64,000 nucleotides of DNA, taken from Eucommia ulmoides (taxonomy: Eukaryota; Streptophyta; Magnoliopsida; Garryales; Eucommiaceae). Of this stretch, positions 47,283 through 59,804 are shown in pieces. Each line of letters begins with the position of its first letter. Within the stretch, counting starts at the first letter, position 1. A program made the translations under genes and the position numbers. The stretch lies in the NCBI GenBank assembly GCA_016647705.1, contig CM028340.1, forward strand, positions 11,733,001 to 11,797,000, given 5' to 3'. The notes beneath the pieces are model-generated. The model searched no databases and was not told the origin of the DNA. It worked only from the letters and a program-made list of their open reading frames with translations.

Positions 47283-47298
47283 TGGTATTGAGAGTCAA
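47283..47298 (+). promoter_or_regulatory. Degenerate primer-binding site
   Basis: TGGTATTGAGAGTCA directly after the LTR, a worn form of TGGTATCAGAGCC (initiator tRNA-Met). Confidence 0.75.
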
Positions 47299-48795
47299 TT
47301 TTTCCTAGCCTTGTTTCTACTAATTCTTTTCAAGCCTTCTGCCGCGCTGCTGCCTACAACCTCGTTTTTATCATTCAACACCCCTTATTGTATTCATCAT
47401 CACCATCAGACTTGTTTTGTTAAAATGAGTTTAACGACACCAAAATCACCATCATTGGGGTTCTCACGTGCGACCGACCAAATCACTGCCGTTGTTGTCA
47501 AATTTGTTGATTGTTATAGGCCTCATTAGTCGTTCCAATATCAACAACAACCATACCGTTACATTCGTCTTGACAAGACAATTCCAATGCCACCAAAATT
47601 ACCACGATTGGAGCCTTAACATGCCTCCACGTGCCATAAATAGTCCCGCCGGTACCGTCACCTTCGTTGACTGCTACAGGACTTATCGTTGATCTGATAT
47701 CAACACCTACCATACTATCAGAAGCATCTTGATAAGACGCTTCCAACGTCATTAAAATTACCAAAATACAACACTGTACCGGCCCTCACGCGCATTGCAA
47801 AAAATTAGCAGTTCCATAGGTTTTTCATGCAAAACACCACGTCAGCCCTACATGTGGCGTCACGTCATCCTCCAAGTCAGATGCCACATTAGCCCTACAG
47901 TTGGCTAAACTTTTCCACGTCATCAACACAACATCTACCATGACAATGCCATGCCATCTACCACGTTAGAAAGTTAACCACCACGTTTGCGCTACGTCAG
48001 CCAGTTCTGGATCGTTTCTTGCTACATCAAATGCCCTTGCTACATTAGCCCTAGTCAATGGCTCTTGTTGACTAATTCAGTGTTGGCTTTTCTTGGCTGG
48101 TTCACCTATTTTTGGACACGTTCTTGGAGATCTAACACCTGGTTTTAGCTAATTTTGGCATTCCAAATCAATCTATGGCCTCGGTTTACTCAAATTCAGA
48201 TCATACAGTATAGTTCTATTTATATTGTTGATTCGGTTCATCACGGTGATTTTACCATCAGTTCTTCACGATTATAGACCGGTTCCTAGATAATTTTAGT
48301 GTTTTGAATCCATCCGTGACCTCGATTTCTATGTATTTATATCATACAATATACTTTGTTGTATATTGTTGATCCGATTCAACAACGATGTCTAAGGGTT
48401 GTTATTCCTTGACCGTTCTCAATGCCAATGAGGGTTCTAATCCGACCTCCACTATTGTTACCATATCTATTGTGGATATAGCTTTACTTTTCAACAAAAT
48501 TATCTTCGAGTATGGTACAAACTTTTCTCTAGACCTTTTACTTACTATAGGATCCTCGGACATGAAACACCCTTAGGATTGATTGTAAAGTTGGACGTAT
48601 ATTTGAGTTTAGTTGTTTGAACCTTCTACCTCAAACCCTACCCTCCAAGTCCTTTCATCGACTTGTGAAACCTCACCACCACTACCACTACCCTCATCAT
48701 CACCATCCTCATCACCATCACCTTTCTTATCACCACCACCGCCTCTACCATTATTACCATCCTCATCCTTATCGTCGTCGCATCATCATCATTAT
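47299..48795 (+). pseudogene. Leader and possible gag/pol spacer remnants of the copia element
   Basis: A frame opening at 48388 (MSKGCYSLTVLNAN) ends near a GSSDMKHP stretch, reminiscent of the SSD-x-P-G motif at the start of copia Gag. The Ser/Pro/His-rich stretch at 48613-48795 could be the low-complexity spacer between integrase and RT or simple repeat. Repeated ACGTCAGCCC/CTACATTAGCCC words lie at 47840-48060. None of this is firm. Confidence 0.3.
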
Positions 48796-51700
48796 TGTTG
48801 ATCTCAAGATTTTGATGGACAAATAAGTGTTGATGTTTTTGGTGGCACTAACAAGTTTATTGAGTATTTCAGTGTAAAAGTTCCATTGTTGATATTATCA
48901 TGAAGCAATTGCTAAGGATGCTAAGGATGTAAAGAGGCAGACAAATAAATGGACATTAAGAGATTAAAGATTCTAAAGAATCTAGGTGAAAATAACTCAA
49001 GTAATTTTTTACTCTTAATGTATCCCTATTAAGATCACACACGACACAAAAATGATTTATATTTATGTGTGTTTTTATTAGGATCTAAATTAGTTCACAT
49101 ATTTTCTCTAATGTGAAATTGAAAAATAACAATTGACCTAATAAAGATTAGTGTTTAAAATTGATTAATAGTATCAATTAAGTTAACCGTGAAAAAAAAT
49201 CAGTTAAAAGGTCGAAAACGTTGAAGAATGGAGTTGAAATATAATTGAGGAGGAGTGATCCAGCTCTAATCGGTCAACCGATCACAAGAGGATCGATCAA
49301 TTGATGGTTGATAGCAGAACTCTCTGTATCGATCAATTAACCGACTAGGGCCGAAAGTTAGCCTAGAGAAGCATCCTGAATCGATCGGTCACTGACCCAT
49401 GAAGGATCGGTCAACCGACCATCATTTGAGATTGAATTGGCTAACATCCTGCATTCATCGGTCGATTGATGGGCAGAGATCGATCAACTGACTGGGTTGT
49501 TTCTAATTTCGAGAATTTTTGAGATTTGATCAAAACCAGGCGTTAACTAGCCGTTATTATTGAGATATCTTAGGGATATGGATATATTAAAGATATGTTA
49601 CTCATATTTGGATATCCCAATAGATATGGTATGCTTATTTTAAGTGTTTCTCAATTTAGTCTATTTAATACTTCCTATCCTTTCGATTTGATAATGAGAA
49701 ATAATTTGAGGACTAAATTGAATGATTTAAAAACCATATTTAAGTGAAATTAACTAAGATTAAATGGTATTGATATATGTGGTCTATATGTGCATTTAAT
49801 TGTTATAACATGTGGAAACTAGCCATTATAGGGCCTGTTTCATATCAACTTAAATAGACCTGCGGATTTCACATATCTATATCTCACTTCCATGAAGAAA
49901 TAATTGTTCATGATCTTTCTAAGAGTTGTAATTCTAACATTTTATTGAGCGATTATTTGTGAGAAAAAAATCTTGAGTTAAAGTGCTAAGTGATTTGGCA
50001 TCACCGATCTAAGTTGTCTTGTGATTCGTTTTCAATCTTTTAGTGTTTTCCTAGTGAGATCGTTCCAAGCTTTTGTTCTTTTTTGTGATTATATATTATT
50101 ACTGCTTGCTTGGATATAAGATCTTCTGAAATCGTTTTTGAACTATAAAAGCATAAAAAAATCTTTTAAAATGATTTGTGTGATAATCTGATTACGTGCT
50201 ACCCGCATTATTTTTATAATTAGATTTTTATTTCCTCACGAAAAATTATGTCACTAGCAAATTTGAGACATTAATTAAGTTTAAATTAATTTGAGGTGGT
50301 ACAAGTTTCGAGTGGGAAGAAACTTATCGATTTTTGTAATTGGTGAGTTTGTGCGGATTAGATACTATTGGAAGTATCTAGTCAGGGATAACAAGGGTTT
50401 TAATCTCTTCCGGTAAAGAGATTGAGATTTAATCTTTATCTAGTGCATAAAAATGTTAGGTTACTCTTTTTCCTTGAAAAGAGCTTAGGCGTGATTCTTC
50501 CTGATTGGAATTAATTGTAATTGAATTGTAAAAATTCTATCTTTACCTGTGAAAATGATACTTTGAGTATTTTTTGAAGAGGTTTGATTCTTAGCCTAAG
50601 GTATAAAAGAGTTAGATTTGATCCTTAACCTGTGAAAGGATTAGGTTAGTCTTGAGCTTGGAAAAAAAAGATAAGGTTATTCCTGTGCTTGGGAAAATGA
50701 TTAGGTGGTGATTTCTCTTTGTTGATCTCGAGATTTTGATGTAAAATTAAGTGTTGATATTTTTGGTGGAACTAATGGATTTGTTGAGTGTTTGTATTTC
50801 AGTTTAAAAGAGTTCCATTTAAGATCAAATCATGAAGTAATTATTAAGGATGTAGAGATGATATTATCATGAAGAAATTGTTAAAGATGCTAAAGATTCA
50901 AAGAGACGAGCATTAAAAGATCGTAGATTTTGAAGAATCTAGGTGAAAACAACTCAGGTTAATTTTTACTCTTAATGTATTCCGATTAGGATCACACACG
51001 ATACAAAAATAATTTTATATTTATGTGTGTTTTTATTAGGATTTTAATTAGATAAACAAATTTGCTCTTATGTGAAATTGAAGAAGAAATATTGAGTTAA
51101 GAAAGATTAGTGATTAAAATAGATTTAGAGTGTTAATTAAGTTAACCGAGAAAAAAAATCGGTCAAAGGAGCAAAAATGTTAAAGAATGGAATTGAAACT
51201 AAATAAGGAGAGAAGTTCCAGCAGGATCGGTCAACCAACCAACATGGATCGATCAACCGATGAGAAGGTGCTGGGAATTGTGCAGTCGCTGAATCGATCA
51301 GTCGACTTATGGTGTAGGATCGATTGACCTATGGCCAATGGATGAACTCTCTAAATCGATCGGTTGACTTGTGGTAGAAGATCGGTCGAACTCAAGCCAA
51401 TGGGTGAACTCTTTGAATTGTTAGGTCGACAGACCAAAGAGTAGAGGTCGACCTTTTGTGGCTAGAAATTGGCTTGGGCTACAACCTGAATCGAGCAGTC
51501 CACCTATGGTGTTTGGTCAGTTAACCGACGGTTCGGTTTTAGGGATTTCATGAATTTGATCCTTAACTAGCCGTTTTTGGCTTACTTGATTGAGACATTC
51601 TAGGAATCTGAACTTAATTGATATATAGTCTATCTATTCTATTATCCCTATTAATTTAGTCTATTTAATTAAATGTTCTTTTAATTAAAGTGCTTTAATA

Positions 51701-53835
51701 CTTTCTAGTTTGATGAATTTCAATTTAAAAAATATTTAAGGACCAAAATGAGATTTTTCAAGGATATTTTTAAACGAAAAAGATCTATTTTGAACATATA
51801 TCATGTATGGGGTCTTGAGATGTCATTTAATGACATAGTATTTGAAAAATAATTGTTATAAGATATCTTTAAAATTCATATATTTAAACCTGCGAATTTT
51901 GAGTTTAAATATTGTTATTTTGGTGGAGAATATTTTGGGAGAGATTTAAGGGATTTTATTTTGATCTTATGATTTAGTCCATATACCTAACTATAATTCT
52001 TTCTATACTTTCATTGATTAAGATCAAATTATTTTAGGGACTAAATTAAGAGCTTTAGAAGTTATATAGTTGGTCAAATATAGCTGTTATAAATCTATAT
52101 GATATATGAGGTTCATATGTGTCATTCATTGACATAACAATTGAAAACTAGCTCTTGGAGGTCTAGTTTGAGGGCTATTAAAAGAGACCTGAGGGATTGT
52201 ATTACATACATCAAGAACAATCAGTTCCTGAGCTATTCTGAGAGTTATCATTCTGATATTATACTGAGAGATTACCTTGAGATTATTCAGTTCTTGAAAT
52301 TCTTGAGTTAAAGCGCTATTTGAGTTAGCGTCACCGATCTAAGCTGTCTTGCAATACTACATGCAATCTATTCGGTGTTTTCCTGGTGAGATCGTTCCAA
52401 GCTTATTCTTTAATTGAGTATTTTATTATTAATACTTACTTGGTGAATTACTATTTTTGAACTTTAAAAGTATAAAAATCTTTTAAAACGATTTGTGTGA
52501 AAATCTGATTACGTGTTAAATTGTGTGCTACCCGTTTTCTTTTAAAATCAGATTTTGAAATTCTCACTTTATTTCTATCACTAGTACCGGGACATTAATT
52601 AAGTTCAAATTAATCTGGGGGTGGTAGAAGTTTTGAGTGGGAAAAAACTTATCAATTTTGTAATTGGTGAGTTGTGTACGGATTATATACTATTGGGAAT
52701 GTCTAATTAAGGGATAGCTGGTTTCAATCTCTTCTAGTAAAGAGATTGAGATTTGATCTTCGCTTAGAGTACAAAAAGATTAGGTTACTCTTTTTCCGTG
52801 AAAAGAGATAGGGGTAATTCTTCCTGACTAGAATTATTTTGAGTGAATTTGTAACAGTTTAATCCGTACCGGGTAAAATGATACTTGGAGTGATTGTGAG
52901 GTCTAATTCTTAGCCTAAGATATAAAAGAATTAGGTTTGATCTTTAGCCTGTGAAATGATTAAGTTAGTCTTGAGTCTATAAAAAAAGATAAGGTTAGTT
53001 TTGAGTTTGGAAAAAAGATAAGATTCTTCCTGAACCTAGGAAAATGAATTGTAAATGTTGATTATGAGCCTGCGAAAAGAATCATTTGTAAATGTTTGGT
53101 TCCTACTTGTTTAAATGAATCTTAGTGGTTTAGTGAGTACGAATCTTCGTGGGGCTCGGAGGACTGGATTAGCCAAGAGTAGCTTGGTGAACCAGGATAT
53201 ATCGTGCTGTACTGCTTTGTTATTTTTTTTATTTCCTCTTGTTTGGGTGTGCACTTAGATTTGAACACTTATCCGCTGCATTATAAAGATAATAATTAAT
53301 TTAGGATAAAATTAATTATTTGAATTTTCAAGTGTTATATTTTGATTTAAATTTTATTACTACCCAATTTACCCCCATCTTGGGTAGCTCACTGGGCCAA
53401 TTTCCTCCTGAATAGAATTAGGTTAGTCTTTAACCTGAACAAAGATAAGGTTCTTTCTTAACCGGCGAAAAGAGAATTGTAAATGTTGATTTTGAGCCTG
53501 AAAAATAATCATTGTGTAAAAGTTTGGTTCCTACTTGTTTAAAGGAATCTAGTGGTTTAGTGAGTGTGAATCTCTGTAGGGTTTGAAGGACTGGATTAAC
53601 CAAGAGTAACTTGGTGAACCAGGATCTATTGTGTCTACTTTGTTGCTTTATTTATTTATTGTTGTTTGGGTGTGCACCTAGAATTAATTACAGTTGCCCG
53701 CTGCTATATAAAGATAATAATTAATTTAGGATTAAAATAATTATTTGAAAATTTAAGTGTTGAAAGATAACAATTTGTTTTAATTTTTATAACTACTCAA
53801 TTTACCCCTCTCTTAGGTAGATCATTGGGCCAACA
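48796..53835 (+). mobile_element. SIRE-like LTR with a second LTR nested in it
   Basis: The outer LTR begins TGTTGATCTC at 48796 and runs to 50719. It resumes at about 53401 and ends GGGCCAACA at 53835. The inserted sister is 50720-53400. Flanks are ATTAT on the left and ATCTT on the right, which do not match as a duplication. That suggests an inter-element LTR recombination rather than one clean insertion. The cluster of CGGTCAACCG words is at 49255-49490. No internal coding region of this family is present. Confidence 0.7.
50720..53400 (+). repeat. Second SIRE-like LTR nested in the first
   Basis: It begins TGTTGATCTC and ends GGGCCAA. It has its own palindrome cluster (51215-51540) and an expanded 30-bp unit array (52730-53120), making it about 2.7 kb. 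The outer LTR's text before and after it (GGTGATTTCT | TCCTGAATAGAATT) joins to resemble GGTAATTCTTCCTGACTAGA in the nested copy. That supports insertion into the array, although the duplication is not clear. Confidence 0.6.
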
Positions 53836-54013
53836 ATCTTAATCATTATCATCATATATTTGGCATTTTCAGTTAGGTCACACACTCACACTTCATCTAG
53901 TCTTATTTTGATGTCGACTGGGATCCTACTAACAGACATCTAACCACTGGTTACTAATTCCTTTTTTGTAACTCTCTCATTTCTTGACTCAGTAAGAAAC
54001 AAACCATGGTTAT

Positions 54014-55368
54014 TGGTAGCGCGTAGATAACGCCGCCACTTTCACCGCAAGTGTACGGGTCAAATTTTAGTATATATTGGAAAGAGTAAGGGTTGTTGTA
54101 ACATGGATTGGTTGAGATTATCGTTGAGTACTGCGATTATCATAACCTAACTTTATTTAGGCAATAAAATATAGTTTTTATAATAAATATACTAATACTA
54201 AGTTAATTAAACTAATTATACTAATATACTAGTATGATGGTATGGCGTTTTTGGGAAATTATTGCCTAGAGATTAACTTCATTCACTTAAATGTGTTCGT
54301 TTCAATCTAGTTTACATTAACGGCGTTCATCCTATCCGACAATCTCGGTATCGAAATCTCATTCACTACCTTTCTCGAGTGTAAAGTGAATGAATATGTG
54401 ACTTTGTGTCAATGCCGAAGTCTCCCTCGAGCGTCTATACGACATTTGGTCACATGAGTCTCACCTCAACCTCACGGATTGCACACTTTCTAACTCCCTC
54501 CCAGGTTATTAGATCGTCGCGTTGCGTTTAAACCCTAGTCCGAATCTGAAATTACCTCTCCCGAGTGTCAAAACCTGTATTCTCAGTATATCATAACAAG
54601 CATATAAACGTGGAATAACGGTAAACACAACCGGATAAACATGAACAACCATTAACGAAACATAGATTTTATATGAACATCGTTTTCGTGAAGTACAATC
54701 AAACCCTAGATGATATATGTTTAGCTACATATGGTCGTAGCCCTATATACAACTAGAACAAACTAAACATATACAAACATTCAACCAAATCTAAGAGAAA
54801 AAGAGAGAAACGAGGAGACTAGCCGTTATCCGAAGATCTGTCGCTAAAATCGCTCTGAGAACGCTTCCTCCTTCTTCGCGTTGTGATCTTCTATTGGTCG
54901 AATGGTCTTGGAGCTCTCAAGACTCCCAAAAACGTTCACCCTATTTAGGGATAAGAGGGACGATATTTATAGGATTCGAAATATCTCAAAATATCCTAAA
55001 ATATCTTAAAATATTTGCAGAGTGACCGCTGCAGCAGTGGGGAGGTCGGCAGGTTGACTGCTGCAGTGGTGAAATTCTCTATATTTTGACTGCTACAGCG
55101 GTGGCCTAACCGCTGCAATGGTAGAGCTTCAACAAACTCTCTGTATTTTCATCGCTGCAGCGGTGGATGCAGGTTCTGGATTTGGCCATTTTGCTATTTT
55201 TCTCCACCGTTTTTTCACCACTTTGATCGTTTATGGATCGTTTCAATCCCGTTTCATCCCAAATACCTAATTTAAGACAAAATAAATAAAAACATAATAA
55301 AACACTATAAAAATACTCAAAAACTACCAAAATCGGCCTGAGAATAAATAGATAAATTACACCTATCA
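54014..55368 (-). repeat. 3' LTR of the gypsy-type element
   Basis: 1355 bp, same family as 41944-43647. It holds a CCGCTGCAGCGG-type word cluster at 55024-55165. Confidence 0.85.
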
Positions 55369-57412
55369 AATACCCCTAAACTTAGAATTTTGCTAGTCCT
55401 CGAGCAAAACACTCACACTAAAATAAAAAAAACACAACTAAATAACTAACACAAACAACCTAAACACAAACAATCTAAATATAACGATATGTGAGTTTTG
55501 AATTCAGCTAATGACCAAAATATTTTTCCCTCAATAACCGCCAATCATATCGAGTTCAGGAGTAAAACGCACCATGTGATGTTCTAGAATTTTAAAATTC
55601 AATAATGGTAAACGCCATTTTAGATCCTTTCAAAGTGTGTGTGCGAAACTTAATAATATAACTATTCAACGACTGGATTGGATTATCCACCTACGAAGTT
55701 CATGACTTTATCCAATAAGAATTAGGATATTCATACACCTGATTGGGTTCCACTCTCTACTAATGTAGGCTAAACAGTTCATAAAGATCAAAAGATCTTG
55801 GTTCGGTTTGGAACATTTGGTCAATGGTATATCGGGAATATAAAACTGGTTAACGTTGTTAACTCAACGATACCCAAGGCACAATGCTTGACACACTCAC
55901 ACTCGAACCTCCATAGATTAATTTGAAACAACCATAAACAATCATTTAAGAACGTTGTACTCACTTGTCAAAAGAAATGAAAATTTAACTATCTTTACAT
56001 ATGTTTTTTTTTTTTTTTTTTTTATCAACTACCACACCCCCAAACTTATTCGATTATTACAATTTCATAGGTGTGGTTAAAACGAAAGAAAAATGACAAG
56101 TGAGTACTCGAATATCGAACCACTCAAAAGTTCGCCCTAAACCCAACTGCTTACTTCAAGTAACATACTTGAATGCTAACTTGATTCATTCAAATTGTGC
56201 CCTCGGTTCAGCAATACAGGTTTGGAAAGAATTCAATTGGCCAGGGTATTTGTTATGTGTTCAGAATTAAAACGGTTTATAGGCTTCGACAAGGTAACAA
56301 TGGATAAATATATAACAAGGTAAGTATCAAAGGCTCAAGCGACAAATGAATGCCTAAATCACGTCTCCTGAACTACCTCGCCTAGGACTTTGCCTCAAGT
56401 TTCCCCTCAATCAGGTTTTATAATCCTTAAATTGTCATGAGTTTGGCTAATCGATAATCGACCTCAAATCAATTGAATAACTATACATTGAGTCTGTGTA
56501 CTCGTGCAAATTAGGATCTACAATAACTTTTACCAAAACGCATTGTCAAGCATACATAACACACATGAATAGGTATTACCCTTGACCTCGAAAAACAACC
56601 AGGGGTAATATCATCTTCGGGTTGTGGCCCAGATGAACGTAAAACTCAGCATGCAAAAACAACAACACAAATATAAACACATCCTACACTAAACAAACAT
56701 GCAAATAATTTAACAATAAAACATACTAGCATACTACACATCACCCCCAAACTTAAAATAGACAATGTCTAGAATATCCCAATCATCAATCTCAACATTT
56801 GAAATAAAGCATGCTGACGAAAGTGGATTAGAACACGTACCTGGGAGGAGAGATAATCTCGTCTCCAAATGAAGTCGGCGGTGATGGATCTAATTTATTT
56901 TTGACTTAGGTTGCCTCCCAAGAAGCACGTGGTTTATTGTCCTCGGCCTGACATAGAGAAGTGCTCGTCAAAGAGTGGCTTCCGCCCATAGTAAGTGTCG
57001 TACAACACTACGTATGGGTCTTGGTTCAGTACGTCCTCAAGACTGGCGAGATTTGGCATTGGATGGCTTGTACTTTCAACGTGACTTGTTGCCAGCTCAT
57101 GTGCTTGGTGGGCATGAAAGAATATTGTTAATGGCGGCGAAGGACAAGTGAGCTATATCGGATCCTCGTAGATGTAATCATCTTGGATTGATGGTGGCAT
57201 CACAATTTGGATCTCCAATGGTAAAGAATCAAAATCGTTGATTCATGCTTAGGTTCCCGTCTCATTTGAATAATCATATGTGAATGCTCTCAAGCTCCTT
57301 CCGCTCGTTTCCGGTTCCTCGTGGTTCTTTCAATGCATGTGGCGTTTGTGTTTTTCAGTACCACCATTTTTTACTTGGCCTCAATAAAGCAGATTAGTTG
57401 ACCAATTTGCGT
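55369..57412 (-). other. Non-coding interior of the gypsy-type element
   Basis: No open frame with gag or pol similarity on either strand. The GGTTGCCTCCCAAGAAGCAC stretch near 56909 is, from memory, common in plant gypsy interiors. A poly(T) run lies at 56007-56024. Confidence 0.6.
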
Positions 57413-57787
57413 CTCAAAATATCTTGAAATATCTTAAAATATCTGTAGAGTGAGCGCTACAGCGGTGGGGAGGTTGGCAGGTTGACCGCTGTAGCAGTGG
57501 AGCTCCCTGTATTTTGACCGCTGCAGCGGTAGAGCTTCAACAAACTCTCTGTATTTTCACCACTGCAGCGGTGGATGCAGGTTTTGGATTTAACCTTTTT
57601 GCTCTTTTTCTCCACCTTTTTTCCACTGCTTTGATTATTTATGAATCGTTTTAGTCTCGTTTTACCCCCAAATGCCTAATTTAAGACAAAATAAATAAAA
57701 AAGTATTAAAACATAAAAAAAATACTATAAAAATACTCTAAAACTATCAAACTGGCTTGGGAATAAATAGATAAATTACACCTATTA
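57413..57787 (-). repeat. Truncated 5' LTR of the gypsy-type element
   Basis: It matches 54985-55368, including the CCGCTGCAGCGG cluster (57455-57575). The plus-strand end is CCTATTA instead of CCTATCA. Confidence 0.85.
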
Positions 57788-58156
57788 GTTATCCGCTCTA
57801 GCACTGAAGTTGAATATCATGCCATCGCTAATGCAACATAAGAACTACTTTAACTTCGTTGGCTCATCGATGATATGGGAGTCTTATCCCATATTGTCAC
57901 TGTTCCACACTATGATAATAGGAGTGGTAATCAGATTGCCCATATTAACATTTTCCACGAGTATACAAAACACATCGAGACTGATTGCCACTTCATCCGT
58001 CACCACATTCTGCAGAATTCAGTTCGTCTTCAATCTGTTAGTTCAGCCATCCAGACAACATATATTTTCACCAAGACTCATCCACCCGAACTTTTTAGTA
58101 CTTTGATTTCCAAACTCAAGTTCATGTCTCATTTACCGCCTTGAATTTGAGGGGAA

Positions 58157-58351
58157 TGTTAATATATGTATATGGGTCTTTACCCACTATGTGAAACCCT
58201 AGTCTCACTAAAAAAATCAAACCTTAACCCTATCAGGGTTACCTTAGTCATTCCTTATATATAGATTCTCTATATATCTCTGTAATTGTATATTTCTCAT
58301 ATATAAATATGATTCTCTCATGTTTTCTCAATCATCCCAGTTATTCTAACC
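58157..58351 (+). repeat. 3' LTR of the nested copia element
   Basis: TGTTAATATATG to TTATTCTAACC; the last A is changed to C. Purine tract TTTGAGGGGAA at 58146-58156. Confidence 0.9.
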
Positions 58352-58356
58352 AAAGA

Positions 58357-59800
58357 AATTAAAAACGAAATTTGTAACTTAGTTTTTTTCTGCATAGAAT
58401 CTAAAACAAAAATATCAACAGTAAAATCTACGGGTTCTTACTATATAGTTCTTGACTTTTGAGTTTTTATTATTTTATCTTGTTTTTAGAGAAACTTAAT
58501 TTTATTTCTTATCAATTTATTTTAAACTATTTTTTAGTCTTTAGTTAACATTAATTATGATACTCACTTAGTTAACATTAATTATGACACCGTTTTCTCT
58601 TGTCACCTACTACCACCACCAACCACTGCATCAAATATAAATTCATATGTACTTTTATATATTCAATTTAGTTAATTTAAAGAACTAAAAACTAGAAAAT
58701 GTTGAAAAGAATAAAAAAAATGAGATTAGATTAATAAAATCGATTAATTTCGAGGATAATATACTAGTTTTCCAAAACAATCTACATATTTTATGACCAA
58801 ATTAATTAATTAGTTAATTTATTATTTTACTAATAAATTAAAATTGGTACAATTCCAATTTTTCCCTACAACAAGAAAACACTTTTGCTCTAAGACATTT
58901 TCTCTGACTATGAGCCCTGTCTACCCAAATATCACAACAATGTCCAGTTGGTAGAAATTTCACCAAGAAAACCTTATCAGGAATGATTTTCGTATTATAC
59001 GATCTCTATATCTTGTGTTCCCGGAAAGGACAAACAAGGTATGGATAAAGGTAAAGAAAAAAAAAAAAAAAAAACCTTAGTCCAACCATATATATATTGA
59101 TTGATAATATAATTCTGTATGACACCAATTCAAATCTTATCCCATTCATCACATTGTTCTCGCCAGAGGGTTAACTGAATTATATTAAATCGAATCATAA
59201 AAGATACATCTCTTTTTGCTGAGAGTGATAAATCATATCTTGCATACTCGTATATTCATATGTATGTTCCACTATACCCAATGGATACCTTTGAAGTCTC
59301 GTGGTTAGAATACAACACTTAGTATTATTAAAGTATAACAATTCATACATGTAACATACAATACCTTAAGTCTAAAATCACAAATACTATCATATTTTAG
59401 ATATCCTGTTCTGATATTAAGCAAAACTACCATTTAGGATATCAAGAATGATCACGTTCAGTCTCTTAATATATTAGTAAATCTCCCTGTGGTTGTTTTA
59501 ATATCTCATACTAATGGTTTGAAACTTACCATTATCAAAAGAGAAAACAATGAAATAAGTTAGTTTAGATTGTTGAAGACTAGTTTTCAACAATCAAATA
59601 CCGAATATAAATAATTAAAAATATCAAGTTACTAAACTTCTTTGATCTCCGCCTTTAATCACATTAAAGAGTTAAGAGATTTCAACTTAATATCCAAGGT
59701 CTACAATAACATTGATATAATTAAATAATAATATCAAAAATACATTTTATTAATACTTGAGATTGAAAAGTTCTACAAATTGAAGCCATAAATGTATGAT
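58357..59800. other. Intergenic DNA, no gene recognised
   Basis: AT-rich sequence between the copia element and the next RT relic. A poly(A) run of about 20 lies near 59058. Confidence 0.5.
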
Positions 59801-59804
59801 TACA

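Larger units (their letters stand above)
54014..57787 (-). mobile_element. Non-autonomous gypsy-type LTR element (LARD-like)
   Basis: It is flanked by a perfect duplication GTTAT (54009-54013, 57788-57792). A full LTR lies at 54014-55368 (plus-strand ends TGGTAGCGCG and ACACCTATCA). A partial second LTR at 57413-57787 matches the last 375 bp or so of the first. Minus orientation follows from the purine tract AAGTTTAGGGGTATT next to the full LTR, preceded by CTCGAGGACTAGCAAAA, a context common to plant non-chromovirus gypsy elements. The 2-kb interior (55369-57412) shows no gag-pol. The inner part of its 5' LTR and the primer site are deleted. Confidence 0.87.
53840..58143 (+). pseudogene. Copia RNase H, split by a gypsy-type insertion
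   Basis: The first part (53900-54013) reads DVDWDPTNRHLTTGY, a stop, then SLIS, SKKQTMV and the start of the next Ile codon. The second (57793-58143) continues RSSTEVEYHAIA, LRWLIDDMG and TKHIETDCHFIRHH, with a stop after NAT. These are the conserved blocks of copia RNase H. The text is continuous once the duplicated GTTAT at the insertion is discounted. The reading frame also has stops, so it was probably already decaying. Confidence 0.88.
47088..58351 (+). mobile_element. Old Ty1/copia element, heavily nested
   Basis: Two 195-bp LTRs (47088-47282, 58157-58351) bound an 11.3-kb span flanked by a perfect 5-bp duplication AAAGA (47083-47087, 58352-58356). A degenerate primer-binding site TGGTATTGAGAGTCA follows the 5' LTR. 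The purine tract TTTGAGGGGAA precedes the 3' LTR. Of the coding region only possible gag traces (48388-48700) and the RNase H end remain. Protease, integrase and RT are gone, replaced by SIRE-like LTRs. The LTRs differ at roughly 15-20% of sites by eye, so the insertion is old. Confidence 0.9.

Noticed and set aside
48613..48826. Ser/Pro/His-rich frames as a possible small protein
   Set aside because: The sequence is a (CAT/CCA/CCT)n low-complexity stretch in a dead copia element; both frames are repeat translations.
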